NCBI GenBank assembly: GCA_019120275.1
Contig: DWVL01000030.1
Coordinates: forward strand, 1-37,258
Origin: Candidatus Mediterraneibacter excrementavium
GTDB taxonomy: Bacteria > Bacillota > Clostridia > Lachnospirales > Lachnospiraceae
Length of the DNA stretch: 37,258 nucleotides
Direction of reading: 5' to 3'
A program made the position numbers and the translations under genes. Numbering within the stretch: position 1 is the stretch's first letter; each line of letters starts with the position of its first letter. Below are positions 8,134-16,083 of this stretch, one piece after another. Below the pieces are notes generated by a model. It was not told where the DNA came from. It did not search any database and saw only the letters and a list, made by a program, of their open reading frames with translations.

Positions 8134-9540
8134 ATGAAAAGTATCCTTCACCTGAAATTCATAGCACTTTATATCATCTTCGGATTCCTGTGCCTGTTTA
8201 CCACCGCAACACTGACTACACAGCTCATCACCAGCCGGCTCATGGAAGACACATCGAAGACACTGTACAGAGAAGCAACACTGATCGCCAGCGATTACCT
8301 GCCTTCTTATTTTTCCGATGATTCGTCCCTCTATGCCGTCCAGTCACAGCTTGCGGCCATGCGGCTGTATCTGGAGTCCTCACTTTGGTTTGTGGACGCC
8401 TCGGGAACTATGATCACCTCATCCAATCTCGAAGGCACTTCCTCGCCGGAAAAGATTGATGCGTTCAACCCCGCGGAAATCGGTGGAAATCAGTATATTT
8501 CCGGCACATACCACGGTTACTTCGACGAAGAAGTTATAACGGTAATGGCTCCGGTAACGGAAGGATTCTCAACCAAAGGATACCTTCTTATCCACAGTCC
8601 TGTCTCTGTTATTGATGAGCGGTGCCGTCCGATCATGATACCGGTATATATCACACTGGGTGCCATTTATGCACTTTCTTTCATTTTTCTGCTGGGTTTC
8701 CATTATTTTGTGTACAGGCCGCTCCGCCAGATTTCCGAAGCAGCCCGCCAGTATGCCCTCGGGAATCTGACCTATGAGATCCCTGTCCGCACACATGACG
8801 AAATGGGATATCTGTCGGCCTCTCTTAACTATATGGCCGCACAGCTTAAAGACATGGATGACTATCAGAAAAAAATCGTCGCCAATGTTTCTCATGATTT
8901 CCGTTCCCCCCTCACTTCCATCAAAGGATATCTGGAGGCAATGGCTGACGGCACGATCCCGCCCGAGCTTTATGAAAAATACATCGGCATTATATTGTTT
9001 GAAACAGAACGACTGACTGATCTCACCAGAGATCTGCTCACACTGAATGAGTTTGATACCAAAGAGCTCCTTCTGGACAAACAGGAATTTGACATCCAGG
9101 AAACCGTTAAGGATACTGCAGCATCTTTTGAAGCCGTATGCACCCCCAGGCACATTTCCATCGAACTGCTTCTGATGCCCGGCTCCGTGATCGTCTATGC
9201 TGACAGGCGGAAAATCCAGCAGGTCCTCTATAACCTGATCGATAACGCCATCAAATTCAGTGACGCGGACTCAACTGTGACGGTGGAGATCAATGAAAAG
9301 AATGATAAAACATTTGTTTCTGTCAAAGATCAGGGGATCGGCATCCCTAAAAAAAATCTAAATAAAATATGGGAACGGTTCTATAAGTCCGACCTGTCCA
9401 GAGGAAAAGATAAAAAAGGGACAGGCCTCGGCCTGTCCATAGTAAAAGAAGTCATCCAGGCCCACGATGAGCACATTAATGTGGTCAGCACCGAGGGCGT
9501 GGGTACGGAATTCATTTTTTCTCTTCAGAGGGTTCAGTAA
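8134..9540 (+). CDS. Membrane sensor histidine kinase
   Basis: The 468-residue protein has two membrane segments (about 8-30 and 168-192) that flank a ~135-residue extracellular sensor region. A HAMP domain (about 190-245) follows, then HisKA with phosphoacceptor H254 in NVSHDFRSPLTSIKGYL, and a HATPase domain with the N box NLIDNAIKFSD, the G1 box DQGIGIP and a GTGLGLSIVKE G2 box. The expected partner is the regulator encoded immediately upstream. The sensor region has no motif that I can tie to a ligand. The gene ends 3 bp before the stop codon of a convergent gene, and no intrinsic terminator is visible between them. Confidence 0.93.
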   Translation: MKSILHLKFIALYIIFGFLCLFTTATLTTQLITSRLMEDTSKTLYREATLIASDYLPSYFSDDSSLYAVQSQLAAMRLYLESSLWFVDASGTMITSSNLEGTSSPEKIDAFNPAEIGGNQYISGTYHGYFDEEVITVMAPVTEGFSTKGYLLIHSPVSVIDERCRPIMIPVYITLGAIYALSFIFLLGFHYFVYRPLRQISEAARQYALGNLTYEIPVRTHDEMGYLSASLNYMAAQLKDMDDYQKKIVANVSHDFRSPLTSIKGYLEAMADGTIPPELYEKYIGIILFETERLTDLTRDLLTLNEFDTKELLLDKQEFDIQETVKDTAASFEAVCTPRHISIELLLMPGSVIVYADRRKIQQVLYNLIDNAIKFSDADSTVTVEINEKNDKTFVSVKDQGIGIPKKNLNKIWERFYKSDLSRGKDKKGTGLGLSIVKEVIQAHDEHINVVSTEGVGTEFIFSLQRVQ

Positions 9541-9543
9541 AAC

Positions 9544-10833
9544 CTATTCGTACAGCATGGCACGGATGCTTTCATTCTCCAGTCCGGAAGCATCCACCCA
9601 GGTGTACCCGGTATCAACAACGGCCTCATTGCCGATCTCCAGAACTGTTCTGGCCGATGCGACTACCGTCGCATACCCCATTCCAAATGGATTCTGGACC
9701 ACCAGTCCGTCTATGCTTCCATCTTCAAGCGCGTCGATCTGCTCCTTCCCTGCATCGAATCCCATCACTGTAACCGCATCCGTCAGTTCGAGGCTCTTCA
9801 CAGCCTGCGCCGCCAGCCGTACTGTCTCGTCATTCACTCCGAAGCATCCTTTCAGATCCGGATGTTTGCCGAGATAATAAGCTGCCGTCTCTTCGTTGCT
9901 CATCCCTGCCGCGATCGCATCGATATCCTCAAGCCGTGTCCTGGCCTCTTCTGATATAGAAATTTCCCCGCTTTCACCGCTCTCCTTCTCTGCCGCATTA
10001 TCTGTGTTCTCCGCCTCTGTCCCGAGTCCGGAGGCCGCCTCGCTCCACTGTTCCAGCTGCTCTGCAGATACACCCAGTTCCTCTGCCGCCGCCTGGCGTT
10101 TCAACTGATCCATCTGATCCAGGTAGATTGTCTCAGCCACCGTAACATCCGGATGTTCTGTACGGATTTCTTCCGTGAATGCATCCGCCCGTTCTCTGGC
10201 ATTTCCGGATACAGAATCATGAACAAAAAGCGCAACTTCCCCGCTGTCCCCGATCGCCTCGCAGAGTCTGGATGCGCCTTCCTCCGCTGCCGCAGCATTG
10301 TCCGTCATGCAGGTACACTGGATTCCCTGATAACTGTTTCCCGAATCAAAGGCAACAATCTGGATCCCGTTTTCGACGGCAAGGTCAAACTGCACGGACG
10401 AAGCATTTTCATCTATGCTTGCAATGGCGATCACATCCGGATATCTGGACATTTCTTCATCCAGGATATTTACCTGCTCATCCACATCTTCGCCTTCAGC
10501 CGGCGCATTGTACAGGACTTTGACCTCATCCGCCCCGCTGTATCCCAGACGTTCATTGATATCGGCCGCCGCCTGTTCCACTCCGGCTTTCACCTGCTGC
10601 CAGTACGGTGTATTTTCGGCCTTTCCGATCACCGAGATATAAGTGCCCGGCTCAAGGTCAAGGTCGTCTATGTTCGTATAAACGGAAGGGTTTACCGCGT
10701 CAAGATTCGCCTGCCACGCCGGAAGTTCCGGCATTTCCCCTGTAAATATATCTTCTTCCTCACTGGCACATCCGCATGCCGCGGCTGCTATACAGATCGC
10801 CGACGCCACGCATACCACCGATTTCTTTCTCAT
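9544..10833 (-). CDS. Substrate-binding lipoprotein, sugar-type (periplasmic-binding/LacI fold)
   Basis: The chosen start (ATG at 10833, GGAGG 8 nt upstream) gives 429 residues that begin with a lipoprotein signal peptide (MRKKSVVCVASAICIAAAAC, then GCASEEE). The body follows the type-1 ribose-binding fold: ISVIGKAENTPYWQQVKAGV, VLYNAPAEGED, VIAIASIDENASSVQFDLA, GIQIVAFDSG, CFGVNDETVRLAAQAV and VTVMGFDAGKEQIDALEDG. A Glu/Ser-rich insertion of roughly 60-70 residues (LGVSAEQLEQW to ISISEEART) interrupts the second domain. No permease or ATPase gene is adjacent, so it is an orphan binding protein. It may serve a distant transporter, or act as a ligand sensor for the neighbouring two-component system (inference). 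The longer open frame to 10959 is rejected because the signal peptide would be internal. Confidence 0.85.
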   Translation of the reverse strand: MRKKSVVCVASAICIAAAACGCASEEEDIFTGEMPELPAWQANLDAVNPSVYTNIDDLDLEPGTYISVIGKAENTPYWQQVKAGVEQAAADINERLGYSGADEVKVLYNAPAEGEDVDEQVNILDEEMSRYPDVIAIASIDENASSVQFDLAVENGIQIVAFDSGNSYQGIQCTCMTDNAAAAEEGASRLCEAIGDSGEVALFVHDSVSGNARERADAFTEEIRTEHPDVTVAETIYLDQMDQLKRQAAAEELGVSAEQLEQWSEAASGLGTEAENTDNAAEKESGESGEISISEEARTRLEDIDAIAAGMSNEETAAYYLGKHPDLKGCFGVNDETVRLAAQAVKSLELTDAVTVMGFDAGKEQIDALEDGSIDGLVVQNPFGMGYATVVASARTVLEIGNEAVVDTGYTWVDASGLENESIRAMLYE

Positions 10834-10945
10834 AACTTTCCTCCGTTTCGCATTCAGGACTCGTTCATTGAATCTTCTTATTATCATACACCAATATTCG
10901 CAAAAAGAAAGTGATTTTTTTCTGAATTTTAGATAAAGTATTAAA

Positions 10946-10973
10946 TTTAAAACATCCAAATCTCTTGTATAAT
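10946..10973 (+). promoter_or_regulatory. Promoter for the ferredoxin gene
   Basis: TTTAAA (10946-10951), a 16-nt spacer and a consensus TATAAT (10968-10973) are followed after 79 nt by the ferredoxin start. The -10 box is perfect and the -35 box is weak. Confidence 0.55.
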
Positions 10974-11052
10974 CATGTCTGTTGTATTAAAATGAGGAAT
11001 AGCAAAAGCAATAAGGCTTCTGCGGAAATCATAAAAGGAGGGTACATAGACA

Positions 11053-11223
11053 ATGGCACACGTAATCAGTGACGAATGCGTAATGTGTGGTTCTTGCGAA
11101 GGCGAATGTCCGGTAGGCGCTATCTCCGAAGGCGATGGCAAATACGAGATTGATGCTGATTCCTGCATCGACTGTGGAGCATGCGAAGCTGCATGTCCGA
11201 CAGGCGCTATTTCAGCAGAGTAA
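11053..11223 (+). CDS. 2[4Fe-4S] ferredoxin
   Basis: This is a 56-residue clostridial-type ferredoxin that carries low-potential electrons in the cytoplasm. Two symmetric clusters are encoded: CVMCGSCEGECP and CIDCGACEAACP, each C-x2-C-x2-C-x3-C-P, and both halves end in TGAIS- or VGAIS-type repeats. AGGAGG lies about 10 nt before the ATG. A promoter precedes it and an intrinsic terminator follows, so it is a stand-alone transcription unit, as is usual for abundant ferredoxins. No partner oxidoreductase is adjacent. The redox fusion at 16084-18666 is one possible client but nothing local proves it. Confidence 0.95.
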   Translation: MAHVISDECVMCGSCEGECPVGAISEGDGKYEIDADSCIDCGACEAACPTGAISAE

Positions 11224-11251
11224 TTATATATCGCAAAGTGATCACAGGCAG

Positions 11252-11283
11252 AACACCGCTCTTTATCAGGGCGGTGTTTTTTT
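11252..11283 (+). terminator. Rho-independent terminator after ferredoxin
   Basis: AACACCGC and GCGGTGTT form an 8-bp stem around an 11-nt loop, followed by a run of T. It starts 29 nt after the ferredoxin stop codon. Confidence 0.85.
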
Positions 11284-11328
11284 GTCGCAATTTTGCGAAC
11301 GATTCTTAAAGTTGCCATCTTCCAGGCG

Positions 11329-11337
11329 TGCTATAAT
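11329..11337 (+). promoter_or_regulatory. Extended -10 promoter for the MerR-like gene
   Basis: TGCTATAAT (TGn plus consensus TATAAT at 11332-11337) lies 36 nt before the ATG. There is no good -35 box at 16-18 nt, which is normal for extended -10 promoters. Confidence 0.6.
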
Positions 11338-11373
11338 ACTCTTGAAGCTGATATTAAGGAGGTATAAATATTA

Positions 11374-11994
11374 ATGGGTGAAGTCAGATTTATGATTTCC
11401 GAAGCCGCCAAACAGGTCGATGTGGAATCCCATGTCCTGAGATACTGGGAAGAAGAACTGGGACTGAAGATCGGCCGCACGGAAATGGGGCACCGGTTTT
11501 ATACAGATGATGATATCCAGCTTTTCCGCTGCATAAAAAAACTGAAAGATGAGGGAATGATGCTGAAGGACTTAAAGCCGCTCATTCCGGAACTTACGGA
11601 AACACGGATGAAGTTGAGATCCGCGGATGACCGGAGCAACGCACCGGCATCAGATCCGGCCATCGGACCGGTTTCTGAACTTCCCGACGATGCAAACTGT
11701 GCAGCCGCTCCCGGCCCCGACCGGGAGATGCTGGAACAGCTCCGCACGCTGTTCGGGGAGCTGTTCCGGGAAATCCTGTCAGAAAACAACGGTATATTAA
11801 AAAACGACATCAGCAGCACCGTGACTGCAGATGTCGTTCATGAAATCGATTTTCTTCTCCAGGCAAAAGAACGCCAGCAGGAAGAACATTTCCGGAAGCT
11901 GGACAGCCTGATCCGCCAGCAGCAGAATCACCGTAAGGAATCTGCCAGAAGCAATGCCGTCGTGAAACTCAGGAAACTCTTTATACCATCCTGA
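11374..11994 (+). CDS. MerR-family helix-turn-helix regulator
   Basis: In this 206-residue protein the N-terminal ~70 residues form a MerR-type winged helix: FMISEAAKQVDVESHVLRYW, then GHRFYTDDDIQLFRCIKKLK, with the family R-Y-W-E-x-E-G/L pattern. A low-complexity Pro/Ala linker (about 85-125) is followed by an amphipathic C-terminal region rich in Gln, Glu and Arg (about 130-195) that could form a coiled coil, in place of a metal- or drug-binding domain. No cysteine pair for metal sensing is present. AAGGAGG precedes the ATG by about 11 nt. The gene converges with dnaB 35 bp away. The target genes and ligand are unknown. Confidence 0.85.
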   Translation: MGEVRFMISEAAKQVDVESHVLRYWEEELGLKIGRTEMGHRFYTDDDIQLFRCIKKLKDEGMMLKDLKPLIPELTETRMKLRSADDRSNAPASDPAIGPVSELPDDANCAAAPGPDREMLEQLRTLFGELFREILSENNGILKNDISSTVTADVVHEIDFLLQAKERQQEEHFRKLDSLIRQQQNHRKESARSNAVVKLRKLFIPS

Positions 11995-12029
11995 CGCACA
12001 CGCTTCCCCCGCCGTATATATACAGCTGC

Positions 12030-13373
12030 TTACTGCTGCCGGAGTTCGTTGCCGAAACGCGTATACTGCGGCATCCATGCCAGGCGTACCGTACCGATCG
12101 GGCCATTCCTCTGCTTTGCAATGATGATCTCCGCGATATTCTTATCTTCTGTATCCGGATTATAATAATCATCCCGGTAAATAAACATACATACATCCGC
12201 GTCCTGCTCGATGGCTCCCGACTCACGGAGATCAGAGAGCATCGGACGCTTGTCCGTACGCTGCTCGACCGCACGGCTCAGCTGTGACAGGGCGATAACC
12301 GGCACATTAAGCTCTCTCGCAAGGCCTTTCAGAGATCTGGATATTTCCGAGATTTCCTGCTGACGGCTTTCATTTCTCCTTCCGCCGCTTCCGCTCATCA
12401 GCTGCAGGTAGTCGATGATGATCAGATCAAGTCCCTGTTCCAGCTTATATTTTCTGCATTTTGAACGCATCTCCGAAATGGAGATGCCAGATGTATCGTC
12501 AATGATCATCCGGGAACTTCCGATCGTACCGGCTCCCTCGATCAGTTTCTCCCAGTCTGTATCGGACAGATTTCCAGTCCTCAAGAGCTGGGCGTCCACA
12601 TGGGATTCCAGGGAGAACAGTCGGTTGACCAGCTGTTCTTTGGACATCTCGAGACTGAAAATCGCAACCGCCTTGTTCTGACGGAAGGCCACATGCTGGG
12701 CAATATTCAGCACGAACGCCGTCTTTCCCATGGACGGACGGGCCGCGATCAGCACCAGATCGGAAGGCTGGAGTCCCGACAGTTTGTAGTCGAGATCAAT
12801 AAAGCCTGTCGGTATACCTGTTACATTTCCTTTTGTCTTGGAAGCACGCTCGATCACATCAAGCGCATTGAGCACTACATCCCTGATCGGCACATACTCC
12901 TGGGAGTTTCCCCGTTCAACCAGTTCAAAAACCTGCTTCTCTGTTGTCTCCAGTATTTCATCCAGCGGTTTATTTTCCAGATAGCAGGTATTCGCGATCT
13001 CCTCATTGATCCGGATCAGCCTGCGCAGTACGGCCTTGTCTTTCACGATTTCAGCATAATATTTTACATTTGCCGAAGTCACCGCGCCGGCAAGGAGCTC
13101 TCTGGCATACTCCATGCTGCTGACCTCAGGCGGAACATCCTTTTCTTTCAGATGCTCCTGCAGGGTGATAAGATCAACCGGTTTTCCCGCCCGGAACAGT
13201 TCCACCACTGCATCAAACAGGATCCCGTACGCCGTCTGGTAAAAATCCTCTCCCGTAATGATCTCGGATGCGACCATCACCGCATCCTTGTTCATCAGCA
13301 TGGCCCCCAGCACCGCCTGTTCCGCTTCAATGCTGTGGGGCGGTATCCGTTTCATTGCCGCTTCTGCATCCAT
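12030..13373 (-). CDS. dnaB: Replicative DNA helicase DnaB
   Basis: The protein is 447 residues, the usual bacterial length. The DnaB N-terminal domain (RIPPHSIEAEQAVLGAMLMN) is followed by the RecA-like helicase domain with Walker A RPSMGKTAF, Walker B LIIIDYLQLMSG and a C-terminal arginine-finger region near the final NELRQQ. It unwinds DNA at the replication fork as a hexamer and is essential. The gene lies 14 bp downstream of rplI in the conserved Firmicutes order gdpP-rplI-dnaB. No intein is present in the Walker A region, where DnaB inteins often lie. Confidence 0.97.
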   Translation of the reverse strand: MDAEAAMKRIPPHSIEAEQAVLGAMLMNKDAVMVASEIITGEDFYQTAYGILFDAVVELFRAGKPVDLITLQEHLKEKDVPPEVSSMEYARELLAGAVTSANVKYYAEIVKDKAVLRRLIRINEEIANTCYLENKPLDEILETTEKQVFELVERGNSQEYVPIRDVVLNALDVIERASKTKGNVTGIPTGFIDLDYKLSGLQPSDLVLIAARPSMGKTAFVLNIAQHVAFRQNKAVAIFSLEMSKEQLVNRLFSLESHVDAQLLRTGNLSDTDWEKLIEGAGTIGSSRMIIDDTSGISISEMRSKCRKYKLEQGLDLIIIDYLQLMSGSGGRRNESRQQEISEISRSLKGLARELNVPVIALSQLSRAVEQRTDKRPMLSDLRESGAIEQDADVCMFIYRDDYYNPDTEDKNIAEIIIAKQRNGPIGTVRLAWMPQYTRFGNELRQQ

Positions 13374-13387
13374 TCGAGAATATCTCC

Positions 13388-13837
13388 TTATGCTTCTTCT
13401 TTTACGACTACTTTCAACTCAGCTGTCACTTCCGGATGCAGCTTTACACTGACCATATGTGTACCGAGAGTCTTGATCGTCTCCTTAAGCTGGATCTTTT
13501 TCTTATCCACTTCAAGGTTCATCTGTTCCTTTACTGCCGCCGCGATTTCTTTGCTGGATACGGATCCGAAAGTCCTTCCGCCCTCCCCGACTTTGATCGC
13601 CAGTTCCACTTTGCCTGCGGACAGTTCCGCTGCCAGTTCTTTCGCTGCTTCAAGATTCTCCTGCGCTACTTTTTTCTCGTTGTTCTTCTGAAGTTTTAAG
13701 TCATTCAGATTCTTCGCTGTGGCTTCTGCTCCGAGTTTTTTCGGCAGAATGAAATTCCTTGCATATCCGTCGTTTACATTTACGATCTCTCCTTTCTTTC
13801 CGAGAGATTTTACATCCTGTAATAAGATTACTTTCAT
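13388..13837 (-). CDS. rplI: 50S ribosomal protein L9
   Basis: This is a 149-residue two-domain L9. The N-terminal rRNA-binding part has [33 protein letters not shown], and then the long exposed helix rich in Lys/Glu/Ala. The C-terminal domain includes [16 protein letters not shown] at 13837 (AAGGAGGA 11 nt upstream) is chosen over the in-frame ATG at 13858 because the family always begins MKVILL. The start sits 1 nt downstream of the gdpP stop codon, which implies translational coupling. Confidence 0.97.
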   Translation of the reverse strand: MKVILLQDVKSLGKKGEIVNVNDGYARNFILPKKLGAEATAKNLNDLKLQKNNEKKVAQENLEAAKELAAELSAGKVELAIKVGEGGRTFGSVSSKEIAAAVKEQMNLEVDKKKIQLKETIKTLGTHMVSVKLHPEVTAELKVVVKEEA

Positions 13838-13838
13838 T

Positions 13839-15887
13839 TTAAATGTCTCCTTCCTCAATCATCTGGTCGATCGTCGCTTTCAGCGCCTTGATCGCCTCTT
13901 CTACATTCGTATGGTCAAACTGTGCGCCCGCGGAATTGATGTGCCCGCCGCCGCCAAGCTTCTCTGCTATGACCTGCACATTCACTTCGTCAATGGAACG
14001 GGCGCTCATATAAATCCTGCCATTATAAACCGTAAGGACAAATGACGCCTTAATGCCGCTGATATCCAGCAGTTCATTGGCCGCCTGAGCCGCCAGCACT
14101 GTCGGACTGTCAATATCGCTGGGACATTCGGCAATGGCAAATTCCTTTCTGTATACTTCCGCCATCCGCACTGCTTCCGCCTTGGCACGGTATGATTCCA
14201 TATCGTCACGGAACATCTTGCGGACACGGGTGATATCTGCGCCGCATCTTCTCAGGAACGCTGCAGCCTCAAAAGTACGCACACCCGTCCGGTTCATAAA
14301 GTTCCTCGTATCGATCATGATACCCGCATACAGACACTCCGCCTCGATCACCGGGATCTTGATATTATCTGAAATGTACTGCAGAACTTCTGCCACCATC
14401 TCGCAGGTGGATGAAGAGTACGGTTCCACATAAGAAAGAACAGCATTTTCTATGATATTGCTGCCCTGACGGTGATGGTCGAGCACCGCGATCATCAGCG
14501 GACGCTTCAAAAGTTCCGGACACTCTGTCATCTGCGGTTTGTTCGTATCCACAACGATCACCATCGTATTATCCGTAATATAATCAAGCACCTGATCCGA
14601 TGTCAGGAAAATATCGTCCTCATAAGCCGGACTCTCTGCGATCTCATCATAGAGCGGACGCACAGATTCCGTCACCGTATTGACCACGATATGGACTTTT
14701 TTCTCCAGGTTGACTGCCGCCCGGTATATACCCATGCAGGCACCAAACGAGTCAGGATCCGCGATCTTATGGCCCATCACGATCACCTGATCTTTTGTAG
14801 CGATAAATTCTCTTAAAGCCTCCGCTTTTACACGGGCCTTCACACGGGTATTCTTGGACGTCTGCTCTTTCTTGCCGCCAAAATACGTAATGCCGTTGCA
14901 GTCCTTGATCACCGCCTGGTCGCCGCCGCGGGCAAGAGCCAGATCGATCGCTACTCGGGCAAACTGATAGCTCAGCGCATAAGTCGCCGTATTCAGGCCG
15001 AGGCCGATGCTGAGCGTAGCAGAACGGGCATTTCCGATATTAACCTGCTTCACTTCTTCCAGGATGGAAAATTTATCTTCTGCGATCTTCCGGTAACTTG
15101 ATTTCTTAAGGACAACAAAATATTTGTCCTTCTCCATCTTCTTGACAATGCCGTCCACGTCATTGATATATTTGTTGATCTTACGGTCAATAAGCGCCAC
15201 AAGAAGCGACTGGCGGACTTCCTCCACGCTTTCCATCACTTCATCATAATTGTCAATGTAGATCAGACCCGCGATCATCCGCTGGTCTTCATTTTCACGG
15301 ATATATTCATTCAGCTCCGTTACATCCTGCAGTGAGACCGCGATAAAGAACTCTTCTTCCTCGGGGATCTGAAGCAGTTCTTCCTTCCTGCTGAATCCCT
15401 GGAGCGATACGCGGCGCAGTTCCGCCTGGTAGTCCCGCTCATGACAGGAAACTTCCATTTCTACATGCTCCATATCATCCTTCGGATATACGCCCGGATG
15501 GAGCTGCGGGAGCAGCCGGTGCAGGTATTTCTCCTTCCGCTGCCCTTCCATCAGCGCGTCAAAGGCATTGTTCGCCCACAGGATACGGCCGTCCTCCAGC
15601 GCAATGGCGTAGGGCACCGCCAGCTCCTTCAGGAGCGTATTCTCGATTCCCTTATACTGGGCCGAGAACTGGATCAGATCCGCCAGGATCAGCGACCGGT
15701 TGTAAAAATACAGCCCGCCTGCGATCCCGAGATAGATCAGGATAAAAATGGTCATAATAAATCCGGCCTTCTTATCGATCACAAAGACCCAGATATCCAT
15801 CGCCGCAAGCAGGACCGCCATGATCAGCGGCCAGCTCATATACATCCGGAGCTGTCCTTTCAGACGCATTCTGTTTTTCTTCTTCAT
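13839..15887 (-). CDS. gdpP: Cyclic-di-AMP phosphodiesterase GdpP (YybT/DHH family)
   Basis: GdpP hydrolyses the second messenger c-di-AMP and thereby affects osmotic and cell-wall homeostasis. The 682-residue protein has two N-terminal membrane segments (about 16-60), a PAS-like domain (about 85-150), a degenerate GGDEF domain (about 185-320, no GGDEF motif) and a DHH-DHHA1 phosphodiesterase module. The DHH box is seen in [12 protein letters not shown], an upstream metal motif in [12 protein letters not shown], and the C-terminal [12 protein letters not shown] in DHHA1. The ATG at 15887 has GAGGTGA upstream. It heads the gdpP-rplI-dnaB unit. Confidence 0.96.
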   Translation of the reverse strand: MKKKNRMRLKGQLRMYMSWPLIMAVLLAAMDIWVFVIDKKAGFIMTIFILIYLGIAGGLYFYNRSLILADLIQFSAQYKGIENTLLKELAVPYAIALEDGRILWANNAFDALMEGQRKEKYLHRLLPQLHPGVYPKDDMEHVEMEVSCHERDYQAELRRVSLQGFSRKEELLQIPEEEEFFIAVSLQDVTELNEYIRENEDQRMIAGLIYIDNYDEVMESVEEVRQSLLVALIDRKINKYINDVDGIVKKMEKDKYFVVLKKSSYRKIAEDKFSILEEVKQVNIGNARSATLSIGLGLNTATYALSYQFARVAIDLALARGGDQAVIKDCNGITYFGGKKEQTSKNTRVKARVKAEALREFIATKDQVIVMGHKIADPDSFGACMGIYRAAVNLEKKVHIVVNTVTESVRPLYDEIAESPAYEDDIFLTSDQVLDYITDNTMVIVVDTNKPQMTECPELLKRPLMIAVLDHHRQGSNIIENAVLSYVEPYSSSTCEMVAEVLQYISDNIKIPVIEAECLYAGIMIDTRNFMNRTGVRTFEAAAFLRRCGADITRVRKMFRDDMESYRAKAEAVRMAEVYRKEFAIAECPSDIDSPTVLAAQAANELLDISGIKASFVLTVYNGRIYMSARSIDEVNVQVIAEKLGGGGHINSAGAQFDHTNVEEAIKALKATIDQMIEEGDI

Positions 15888-15899
15888 ATAAAATCACCT

Positions 15900-15960
15900 C
15901 ATCCGCACCCGGGACCGGATGCGCATAACGTTATCAGTTTCATACTAACGACTTATTATA
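15900..15960 (-). promoter_or_regulatory. Putative gdpP promoter and leader symmetry
   Basis: A consensus -10 box TATAAT (15960-15955, minus) lies 67 nt before the gdpP ATG; no convincing -35 box was found. Downstream of it are a perfect 10-bp palindrome ATAACGTTAT (15925-15934) and a 6-bp stem CATCCG/CGGATG (15900-15905 with 15916-15921) directly before the ribosome binding site. The palindrome could be an operator; this is inference from position only. Confidence 0.4.
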
Positions 15961-15993
15961 CCATTTCTTCCGGAAATTTGCTACTGTTGAATT

Positions 15994-16072
15994 AGGGACA
16001 GGGCAAAACGCAGTTTGGGACGTAGTAAAATTGAATTTTACTACGTCCCAAACTGGAATTTGCCCTGTCCCT
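15994..16072. repeat. 79-nt near-perfect intergenic palindrome (REP/MITE-like)
   Basis: A 14-bp outer stem (AGGGACAGGGCAAA, 15994-16007, with 16059-16072), a 3x3 mismatch and a 22-bp perfect inner stem (16011-16032 with 16034-16055) surround a single central base. In the minus direction, in which the flanking redox gene is transcribed, no T-run follows, so it is not a classical terminator for that gene. In the plus direction a TTTTT follows, but no plus-strand gene precedes it. The structure resembles the hairpins mobilised by REP-associated tyrosine transposases; no such transposase is in this window. Confidence 0.75.
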
Positions 16073-16083
16073 TTTTGCGAAAA

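Noticed and set aside
13258-13699. Overlapping plus-strand frames across dnaB/rplI
   Set aside because: Antisense shadows of the conserved replication and ribosomal genes.
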